Of a DNA stretch of 10,077 nt, positions 5,458 to 10,077 are shown one piece after another. The position numbers and the translations under genes were made by a program. The notes beneath the pieces were generated by a model, which saw only the letters and a program-made list of their open reading frames with translations, was not told the DNA's origin and did not search any database. How positions within the stretch are numbered: the first letter of the stretch is position 1; every line of letters begins with the position of its first letter. This DNA is from Actinomycetales bacterium (GTDB lineage: Bacteria; Actinomycetota; Actinomycetes; S36-B12): contig JAFIHP010000392.1 in the NCBI GenBank assembly GCA_017849335.1, forward strand, positions 1-10,077, read 5' to 3'.

Positions 5458-5954
5458 CGGCTGTCTCCTCTCGCCAGTGCGGTCAGCGCGTCGCCGGTGA
5501 CGCGGTACGGGATCCACTCGGTGAGGGCCTGCGCGCCGTGCGCGGCGTAGAAGTCCCGGCTGGGTGCGTTCCAATCCAGAACCCACCACTCGAGCCGACC
5601 GTATCCGTTCTCGACGCACTCGGCGGCCAGTGTGCGCAGGAGGGTCGACCCGTAGCCGGAGCCGCGCAGAGACGGACGGACGTACAGGTCCTCCAGGTAG
5701 ATCCCGTTCACCCCGAGCCAGGTCGAGAAGTTGAGGAACCACAGGGCGAATCCGCCGAGTCGGTGGTCGGGACCTTCGTGCTCGACGACGTGGGCGTAGA
5801 CGGTCGGCCGCGGGCCGAACAGTGCCTGCCGGAACTGGTCGGGCGTGGCGACGGCTTCGTGCCGTGCGTGCTCGTACTCGGCCAGGTCCCCGACCATCGC
5901 CACGATCTCGTCGACGTCGTCGGGCTCGGCCCGTCGGATGAGTCCGTCCGTCAT
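5454..5954 (-). CDS. GNAT acetyltransferase of the spermidine/diamine (SSAT) type
   Basis: A 166-residue GNAT protein that would move acetyl from acetyl-CoA to an amine. The segment order follows eukaryotic and bacterial SSAT-like enzymes: IRRAEPDDVDEIVAMVGDLAEYE at the N-terminus, WLGVNGIYLEDLYVRP (79-94), the acetyl-CoA loop RGSGYG (97-102, RxxGxG), then DWNAPSRDFYAAHGA (127-141) with Y136 as the likely general acid. Substrates could be polyamines, thialysine or a related diamine. It is first in the sigF operon and its stop overlaps the rsbW start by ATGA. No Shine-Dalgarno precedes the ATG, but TAGGGT lies six bases away, which suggests a leaderless operon transcript beginning here. Family is sure; substrate is not. 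Confidence 0.9.
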   Translation of the reverse strand: MTDGLIRRAEPDDVDEIVAMVGDLAEYEHARHEAVATPDQFRQALFGPRPTVYAHVVEHEGPDHRLGGFALWFLNFSTWLGVNGIYLEDLYVRPSLRGSGYGSTLLRTLAAECVENGYGRLEWWVLDWNAPSRDFYAAHGAQALTEWIPYRVTGDALTALARGDSR

Positions 5955-5960
5955 GCCGCG

Positions 5961-5966
5961 ACCCTA
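5961..5966 (-). promoter_or_regulatory. Leaderless -10 box of the acetyltransferase-rsbW-sigF operon
   Basis: TAGGGT on the minus strand ends exactly six bases before the ATG at 5954, the same geometry as at the lipid kinase gene. It lies in the 38-bp gap after the MDMPI-family stop. It does not look like a SigF promoter (no GTTT-N15-GGGTA), so autoregulation is not visible here. Confidence 0.45.
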
Positions 5967-5992
5967 GCCGTCGGCCGCGTGCCCATCGCCCG

Positions 5993-6736
5993 TCAGTTGC
6001 CGCCGAACTCCAGCCACTGCGCCGCGAGCGGGGAGGTGGGCCCACCCGGGAGGGGCTGCCGCCTCCACAGGGCGAGAACGACGTCGTCCGCCGATCCGGT
6101 GAGCTCCGGGAGGTCGACGTCGGCAGCGGCCCAGGCCGTGAATCTGATGTCACGTTCTGTCGTGTCGACGGTCCACTCCGTCCCGGCGTCTGTCAGCCGT
6201 ACCCGCAGGCGGCCGACCGGTGGCGTGCGTCCATCGCGGTCGATGACGCGCGGGACGATCACCTCGAAGTACTCGGCGACGAAGTCCGCGGCGAGCGGGA
6301 AGGCGTCCCCGGGTTCTCCGACGGCGCGTTGAGCGTCCCAGCGGTGCACGGCGACCTCGTGCGCCTGCCGGCGCGGCCACACCCCGGCGACCCTCGGGAC
6401 GGGGAAGGGGTGCCAGGTCGGCGCCGCCGGATCCAGGTCGCGCATCGCGTCGACGAGGGCGCGCGCGCCCGAGGTCAACCACTCCTGCAGCGCCCGCGCC
6501 TCGTCCGGACCGGGCGCCGGCGGGGGGTCGATGGCGTCGTCCTGCGGCGGTGCCCCGGTGACCGCAGCGAGCCGGGCCCAGCGCTGCACCTCGCCCAGGT
6601 GGTGGGCCAGGTCGCGCAGTGTCCAGCCGGGGCACGTCGGGACGTCGACGTCCAGGGTCTCGTCCGTGATCGTGGCGGCGAGCGACGCGGTGTCCGAGGT
6701 GATCGAGCCGAGGTACGTGCCGGTCGTCAGCGCCAT
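5993..6736 (-). CDS. MDMPI/DinB-fold family protein (TIGR03083 type)
   Basis: A 247-residue protein of the mycothiol-dependent maleylpyruvate isomerase family, a DinB four-helix bundle with a metal site plus a C-terminal MDMPI_C domain. CPGWTLRDLAHHLGEVQRWA (35-54) gives the first histidine ligand (H45 or H46). HEVAVHRWDAQ (126-136) gives E127 and H131, matching the E-x3-H spacing of the zinc ligands in the Corynebacterium glutamicum enzyme. Most family members have no proven substrate and may be thiol transferases, so isomerase activity should not be assumed. It has its own start signals: GGAAGGA lies seven bases before the ATG (6744-6750), and TATCGT is at 6772-6777. It is separated from the upstream arsenic genes by 73 bp and probably unrelated to them. 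Confidence 0.87.
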   Translation of the reverse strand: MALTTGTYLGSITSDTASLAATITDETLDVDVPTCPGWTLRDLAHHLGEVQRWARLAAVTGAPPQDDAIDPPPAPGPDEARALQEWLTSGARALVDAMRDLDPAAPTWHPFPVPRVAGVWPRRQAHEVAVHRWDAQRAVGEPGDAFPLAADFVAEYFEVIVPRVIDRDGRTPPVGRLRVRLTDAGTEWTVDTTERDIRFTAWAAADVDLPELTGSADDVVLALWRRQPLPGGPTSPLAAQWLEFGGN

Positions 6737-6743
6737 GGCCGTG

Positions 6744-6777
6744 TCCTTCCGTGGGGTCGAACGCGAGGCGGACGATA
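6744..6777 (-). promoter_or_regulatory. Promoter and ribosome site of the MDMPI-family gene
   Basis: On the minus strand TATCGT (6772-6777) fits TANNNT and would start transcription about 30 bases before the ATG. GGAAGGA (6744-6750) is a strong Shine-Dalgarno. No good -35 is seen at the usual distance. Confidence 0.4.
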
Positions 6778-6809
6778 GCCCGCGCGACGGTCCTCGTCGA
6801 CGCGTGCCG

Positions 6810-7685
6810 TCAGCGGGCGGAGCGCAGCATCGCCGGCGTGGATTCGGCGCAGACGCCCTGGAACTCGACGGACGCCCCGAGCGACGCGGGCAGCGCGGAC
6901 CGGTCGACGACCTCGAACCCGAACCGGGCGAAGAAGTCCGGCGCGGTGTAGGTCAGGAGGGCGACCGGCGCGTGGTCGGCGTCGACTACGGCGAGGGCGG
7001 CCGTCACGAGCCGGGCGCCCAGCCCGTGGTCGCGCAGCTCGGGACGAACGGCCACCGACCGCAGCAGGTAGGCCGCGTCCGGTCCACCGCCGTGGCGCTC
7101 GAGCGCGGCCACGCCCGCCAGCCCGTCGCCGTTCGTCGCGACGAGGACGCGAGCGGCCGCGTCGAGGCCGTCCAGCGGCAGGCCATTGTCCGCCAACAGG
7201 CCGTCGACGGCCGGACGGTCGTCGGGCGTCGCTACCCGAAGTTGCACGCCGTCGAGGGCGTCGTCGGGGGCGTCGCCGTCGGGGGCGGGGATCAGCGAGG
7301 CGATCAGCTCGCGCACGCGTGTCTTGATCTCGTCGCGGATGGGTCGGACGGCGTCGACGCCCTGTCCGGCGGGGTCGTCGAGCACCCAGTCCTCGTATCG
7401 CTTGCCCGGGTAGAACTTGCAGGTGTCGCCGCAGCCCATGGTGATGACCACGTCGGAGTCCTGCACGGCCTCGTCGGTCAGGATCTTCGGGGTCTGGGCG
7501 CTCATGTCGATGCCGTCCTCGAGCATCGCGGCGACCGCGGCGGGGTTGACCTGGTCGGCCGGTGCGGACCCGGCGGAGCGAACTTCGATGCGGTCGCCGG
7601 CCAGGTGCTGCAGGTAGGCGGCGGCCATCTGCGAGCGGCCCGCGTTGTGGACGCAGACGAACAGCACGGAGGGCTTGTCGGTCAT
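6810..7685 (-). CDS. arsC: Arsenate reductase ArsC fused to ArsN2-type N-acetyltransferase
   Basis: A 291-residue two-domain protein. Residues 5-131 are a low-molecular-weight phosphatase-type arsenate reductase. It has the P-loop CVHNAGRS (C11-S18), the acid loop DDPAGQ (103-108), and GCGDTCKFYPGKRYEDW with C85 and C89, the placement of the redox pair in thioredoxin-linked enzymes. After a short acidic linker, residues 148-289 form a GNAT domain. LRVATPDDRPAVDGLL, YLLRSVAVRPELRDHGLGARLV (acetyl-CoA loop) and LTYTAPDFFARFGF followed by VDRSALPASLGASVEF resemble the ArsN2 family of arsenic operons, whose substrate is not settled. The ATG has a strong GAAGGAAG ribosome site (7691-7698), and the gene follows the aquaglyceroporin by 21 bp, so they form an operon. 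No stop or frame break separates the domains, so the fusion is real unless there is a base-call error. Confidence 0.92.
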   Translation of the reverse strand: MTDKPSVLFVCVHNAGRSQMAAAYLQHLAGDRIEVRSAGSAPADQVNPAAVAAMLEDGIDMSAQTPKILTDEAVQDSDVVITMGCGDTCKFYPGKRYEDWVLDDPAGQGVDAVRPIRDEIKTRVRELIASLIPAPDGDAPDDALDGVQLRVATPDDRPAVDGLLADNGLPLDGLDAAARVLVATNGDGLAGVAALERHGGGPDAAYLLRSVAVRPELRDHGLGARLVTAALAVVDADHAPVALLTYTAPDFFARFGFEVVDRSALPASLGASVEFQGVCAESTPAMLRSAR

Positions 7686-7706
7686 GGCTTCTTCCTTCGC
7701 GAGTCG

Positions 7707-8426
7707 CTAGCGGACGGGGCCGTCGTGGACGGCGTCGGGCAGGTCGAGTGGCTCGGGCCGGACGCCGCGTCGGGGGTAGAAGTACTCGGTCAGCCCGGCG
7801 CCGACGGCGGCACCGAGCACCTGGAAGACGACGAACAGCGGGACCGACTGCGGCGCGATGCCGGAGAACGTGTCGGTCAGGGACCGGCCGATCGTGACGG
7901 CCGGGTTCGCGAACGACGTCGACGCGGTGAAGAAGTAGGCGGCGCCGATCCAGGCGGGGACGAGCACGGGCCCGAGGTGGCCGCGGCCGGTGCGGGTCAG
8001 GGCGCCGATCACCAGGAGGAGACCGGCCGTCGCGACGACCTCGCCGAGCCAGACGCCCGCGCCGCTGCGCACGTGCGTCGACGTCTCGACGGCGGGAAGG
8101 TCGAACATCAGGTTGGCGACGATCGCGCCCGCGCATGCGCCGACGACCTGGACCACGACGTAGAGCGCGCCCTCCCCGGTCGGCATCTCGCGACGGACGA
8201 GGGCGACCCCGGTCACCACCGGGTTGAAGTGGGCGCCGGAGATCGGCCCGAACGCCCAGATGAGGACACCGAGGGCGGCGACCGTCGCCAGTGCGTTGAT
8301 CAGGAGGGTGACGGCGAGGTCGTCGCTGAGGAGGGAGCCCATGATCCCGGAGCCCACGACGGTCGCGACCAGGACGGCGGTTCCCAGGAATTCGGCGCTG
8401 GCCCGACGTGCCAGCGTGTGCGTCAT
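7707..8426 (-). CDS. aqpS: Aquaglyceroporin of arsenic operons (AqpS-like MIP channel)
   Basis: A 239-residue major intrinsic protein with six membrane helices and two half-helix pore loops. The first loop is SGAHFNPV (63-70), NPV rather than NPA. The second is FANPAVTIGR (172-181), with NPA at 174-176. In Sinorhizobium meliloti AqpS carries arsenite out of the cell down its gradient after ArsC reduces arsenate; the neighbouring ArsC fusion fits the same route. The ATG has a strong ribosome site GGGAGGGG. It heads a two-gene operon with the ArsC-ArsN2 fusion and is divergent from the ArsR-ArsC fusion across 68 bp holding a likely ArsR operator. The MIP family is certain; the arsenite role is inferred from the neighbours. 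Confidence 0.93.
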   Translation of the reverse strand: MTHTLARRASAEFLGTAVLVATVVGSGIMGSLLSDDLAVTLLINALATVAALGVLIWAFGPISGAHFNPVVTGVALVRREMPTGEGALYVVVQVVGACAGAIVANLMFDLPAVETSTHVRSGAGVWLGEVVATAGLLLVIGALTRTGRGHLGPVLVPAWIGAAYFFTASTSFANPAVTIGRSLTDTFSGIAPQSVPLFVVFQVLGAAVGAGLTEYFYPRRGVRPEPLDLPDAVHDGPVR

Positions 8427-8457
8427 GTCCGTCCCCTCCCTCGGCGCGCGGAGTCAC

Positions 8458-8501
8458 TTGACAGGATCTCAGCGGGTCAACAAGCATTGAGTCAATGTCA
8501 A
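8458..8501. promoter_or_regulatory. Divergent aqpS/arsR-arsC promoters with ArsR-type operator
   Basis: CATTGA-G-TCAATG (8485-8497) is a perfect inverted repeat of the ATTGA/TCAAT type bound by ArsR/SmtB proteins, and it overlaps the ATG of the rightward gene. Rightward, TTGACA (8458-8463) with 18 bp to AAGCAT would start transcription on that ATG; no ribosome site is present, so this mRNA may be leaderless. Leftward, TTGACT (8490-8495) with 18 bp to TGAGAT (8466-8471) has its -35 inside the operator. Further TTGA/TCAA half-sites fill the gap. Confidence 0.55.
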
Positions 8502-9220
8502 CTGAACGAAACCTTAGCGAACCGTCCGCGACGCGGCAGGAGCGGGCGCGGGCGCTGGCGGCGCTGGGCGACCCGACGCGGCTCGGGGTGGTGGAGCTGC
8601 TCGGAGCCCAGGACCTGTCCCCGGACGCCCTCGCTGCGGCGCTGGAGGTTCCGGGCAACCTCCTGGCTCACCACCTGAAGGTCCTGGAGTCCGCTGGCCT
8701 CGTGCGCCGGGTGCACTCGCAGAGCGACCGGCGGCGGACCTATGTGCAGGCGGTCGAGGGCGCGCTCGACGGGCTCCTGCCGGTGCCGGTCGCACTGACG
8801 GCACCTCGCGTCGTCTTCGTGTGCACGCACAACTCCGCGCGCTCCGTCCTCGCCGAGGCGTTGTGGCGCACCGCCAGCGACGTACCCGTGGCGTCCGCCG
8901 GGACCCACCCCGCCGCCGCGATCAACCCGAGCGCCCGCAAGGCGGCCCGTCGCCACGGGCTCGTCATCCCCGAGGGGGTGCCGCAGTCGAGCGTCGCGGT
9001 GGTCCGTCCCGGTGACGTGGTCGTGTCGGTGTGCGATGCGGTCAACGAGGAGCTGGACCCGATGCCGAACCCCCGCATCCACTGGTCGGTACCGGATCCC
9101 GCGAGCGTCGGGACGGACGCGGCGTTCGACGCGGCCGTCGACGAGCTCCGCAGCCGAGTGACCCACTTGGCTCCCCGGGTCCACCGCGGGCGCGTGTCGC
9201 GGTCGCGGCCGCGACGGTGA
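8495..9220 (+). CDS. ArsR-type repressor fused to arsenate reductase/LMW phosphatase domain
   Basis: A 241-residue fusion. Residues 15-90 are an ArsR/SmtB winged helix (ALAALGDPTRLGVVELL, recognition helix PGNLLAHHLKVLESAGLV, wing RRRTYV). Residues 104-227 are a low-molecular-weight phosphatase-type ArsC with P-loop CTHNSARS (C110-S117) and acid loop VPDPASVG (D201). The ArsR part has no cysteine at all, so it lacks the usual CVCDL arsenite site. The only cysteines are C110 and C180 in the enzyme domain, so arsenic may be sensed through the reductase half. A single P-loop cysteine with no downstream CxxC-type pair fits a mycothiol-linked reductase better than a thioredoxin-linked one. A basic tail (RGRVSRSRPRR) ends the protein. 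The ATG sits inside a palindromic operator. Convergent with the ArsI/CadI gene, stops two bases apart. Confidence 0.92.
   Translation: MSTERNLSEPSATRQERARALAALGDPTRLGVVELLGAQDLSPDALAAALEVPGNLLAHHLKVLESAGLVRRVHSQSDRRRTYVQAVEGALDGLLPVPVALTAPRVVFVCTHNSARSVLAEALWRTASDVPVASAGTHPAAAINPSARKAARRHGLVIPEGVPQSSVAVVRPGDVVVSVCDAVNEELDPMPNPRIHWSVPDPASVGTDAAFDAAVDELRSRVTHLAPRVHRGRVSRSRPRR
9202..9215. terminator. GC-rich palindrome at the arsR-arsC 3' end
   Basis: GTCGCGG-CCGCGAC is a perfect 14-bp palindrome (5-bp stem with GGCC loop) in the last codons of the fusion gene, just before two convergent stops. It resembles the larger one at the end of sigF, but such short GC palindromes arise easily in this base composition. 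Confidence 0.25.
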
Positions 9221-9222
9221 GC

Positions 9223-9648
9223 TCAGGCCGTGCAGCAGCCGCCGGCCGTCAGCTCGATCTCGACGGGCTGGTCGTCGGTGATCACGTAGACCTCCCACGG
9301 CGCCCCTGCGGGGTCGTCGACCCACACCTTGTCCTGCACCGCATGGCAGCACAGCGTCTCGTCCTCGACCCTCGCCGGCAGGCCCGCGTCGGCGAACCGC
9401 CTCGTCGCCTCGACGACGGCGGCCGTGTCGAACACCTCGATCCCCAGGTGGTTCAGCGCCCCGGCGGTGCCGACGCCTCTCTCGGACTCGGGGACCTCGA
9501 AGAGCACGAGCTTCAGCGGCGGGTTCTCGACGGCGAAGTTCGCGTACCCCGGGCGCCGCTTGTGCGGCTCGACGCCGAGGAGCGTGGTGTAGAAGTCGAC
9601 GCTCGCCTCCAGGTCGGAGACGTTGAGTGCGAGCTGGATCCGTGACAT
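9223..9648 (-). CDS. arsI: ArsI/CadI-type vicinal-oxygen-chelate dioxygenase
   Basis: A 141-residue glyoxalase/bleomycin-resistance-fold protein of the ArsI/CadI family. ArsI is an Fe(II) dioxygenase that cuts the carbon-arsenic bond of trivalent methyl- and aryl-arsenicals; the actinobacterial branch is often named CadI after cadmium induction. Likely metal ligands are Q5, H67 (LNHLGIEV) and E119 (PWEVYV). The vicinal thiols C100-C101 (ETLCCHAVQDKVWV), which bind the arsenical in ArsI, are present, and a second pair C138-C139 ends the chain. GYANFAVENPPLKLVLFE is a family hallmark. ATG has GGAGG four bases upstream. It has a good promoter, TAGACA-17-TACGTT, shared in a 76-bp gap with the divergent arsR. 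Whether it acts on organoarsenicals or mainly binds metal is not settled by sequence. Confidence 0.92.
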   Translation of the reverse strand: MSRIQLALNVSDLEASVDFYTTLLGVEPHKRRPGYANFAVENPPLKLVLFEVPESERGVGTAGALNHLGIEVFDTAAVVEATRRFADAGLPARVEDETLCCHAVQDKVWVDDPAGAPWEVYVITDDQPVEIELTAGGCCTA

Positions 9649-9660
9649 GGTTCCTCCGTA

Positions 9661-9708
9661 TCGATGAACGTCGATGCGGAACGTAGCATCTACATTGATG
9701 ACTGTCTA
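9661..9708. promoter_or_regulatory. Divergent arsI/arsR promoter and operator
   Basis: For arsI on the minus strand TAGACA (9703-9708), 17 bp, TACGTT (9680-9685) is a near-consensus promoter. For arsR a TACATT box (9691-9696) lies 28 bp before the GTG start. TCGATG repeated at 9661-9666 and 9671-9676, and CATC-N6-GATG (9687-9700), are ArsR-type half-sites that overlie both promoters. Confidence 0.5.
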
Positions 9709-9724
9709 TATGGAAGGGGTGGCC

Positions 9725-10077
9725 GTGGCGCCCGACCTGACCCTCGTCCCCGCGGGCGGTGACGTGAGCGGCGATGCCTGCTGCGCTCCCGGCCTCGCGG
9801 CCCCGTTGGACCGGCCGGCCGCCGAGGAGCTCGCGCGGCTGCTCAAGGCCGTGGCGGACCCGACCCGCCTGCAGCTCGTCGCCCTGCTGCGCACCGCCCC
9901 CACCGGTGGGATCTGCGTCTGCGACCTGACCGGGCCGCTCGGCCTGAGCCAGCCCACTGTCTCGCACCACCTCAAGACGCTGGTGGAGGCGGGAATCGTC
10001 ACCAAGGACAAGCGTGGCTACTGGACCTGGTACGCGCTCGTCCCCGAGCGCCTCGAGCAGATCGGCGCCGTCCTCAC
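9725..10077 (+). CDS. arsR: ArsR arsenite-responsive repressor, 3' end outside window
   Basis: The first 117 residues of an ArsR/SmtB repressor. The winged helix contains LARLLKAVADPTRLQLVALL, then ICVCDLTGPLG (63-73, metal-site helix), then the recognition helix LSQPTVSHHLKTLVEAG and wing KRGYWTWYAL. Cysteines are C19-C20 in an N-terminal DACCAP and C64 and C66 in CVCDL. C. glutamicum ArsR binds arsenite with an N-terminal Cys-Cys pair plus one helix cysteine, so this looks like the same site type. GTG at 9725 is chosen because GGAAGGGG lies five bases upstream. In-frame ATGs at 9698 and 9710 are possible but the first lies in the operator and neither has a ribosome site. Divergent from arsI. 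An efflux pump gene may follow outside the window. Confidence 0.92.
   Translation, partial: MAPDLTLVPAGGDVSGDACCAPGLAAPLDRPAAEELARLLKAVADPTRLQLVALLRTAPTGGICVCDLTGPLGLSQPTVSHHLKTLVEAGIVTKDKRGYWTWYALVPERLEQIGAVL

Noticed and set aside
6531..8678. A 715-codon open frame on the plus strand and a 643-codon frame on the minus strand (6727-8658)
   Set aside because: Both have low-complexity Arg/Gly/Asp/Ala-rich translations and lie in other frames of the MDMPI, ArsC-ArsN2 and aqpS genes, which have clear family motifs. They are by-products of high GC.
8498..9970. A 490-codon open frame on the minus strand antisense to both ars regulators
   Set aside because: The translation is RR/GG-rich with no domain, while the plus-strand ArsR genes and the minus-strand ArsI gene explain the same bases.
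1..10077. tRNA, rRNA, CRISPR arrays, insertion sequences, attachment sites
   Set aside because: I saw no tRNA-like cloverleaf or CCA end, no regularly spaced repeats, no transposase and no flanking direct repeats that would mark the ars block as a recent insertion.

Overview
The window reads as the chromosome of a high-GC actinobacterium. It carries a WhiB1-class iron-sulfur regulator, a PdtaS-type histidine kinase, a SigF/RsbW pair, a mycothiol-type maleylpyruvate isomerase fold protein and actinobacterial-style arsenic genes. GTG starts, TANNNT -10 boxes six to eight bases from start codons, and tight gene packing also fit. I cannot name the genus from sequence alone. There are no tRNAs, rRNAs, insertion sequences or CRISPR arrays.

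Positions 1-2620 hold a conserved housekeeping-regulatory block. The 3' part of a pdtaS-like kinase runs into an ATP-grasp protein, whose GTG start shares one base with the kinase stop codon. Converging on them is whiB1, separated by a short hairpin. The 274-bp whiB1 upstream region is the longest non-coding stretch. It holds a CRP/GlxR-like site and two consecutive strong hairpins that would lie in the whiB1 leader. Upstream of it on the minus strand is a diacylglycerol/lipid kinase (2895-3842), divergent from a small membrane protein gene (3887-4288) across 44 bp. Both of these look leaderless.

Positions 4304-5954 hold a stress sigma operon on the minus strand: a spermidine/diamine-type N-acetyltransferase, then an RsbW/UsfX-like anti-sigma factor, then a SigF-type sigma factor. 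The first two overlap by ATGA and the last two by GTGA. A 22-bp perfect palindrome forms the last codons of sigF and probably ends transcription from both sides. A separate MDMPI-family gene follows (5993-6736).

Positions 6810-10077 are an arsenic-resistance locus that runs off the right edge. On the minus strand an aquaglyceroporin is followed by an ArsC-ArsN2 fusion. Divergent to the porin is an ArsR-ArsC fusion. Convergent to that is an ArsI/CadI-type dioxygenase, itself divergent from a classic cysteine-containing ArsR. Together they suggest reduction of arsenate, release of arsenite through the channel, cleavage or capture of methylated or thiol-reactive metal species by ArsI/CadI, and an acetylation step of unknown substrate, controlled by two different ArsR proteins. 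No ArsB/Acr3 pump lies in the window; it may lie beyond the right edge.
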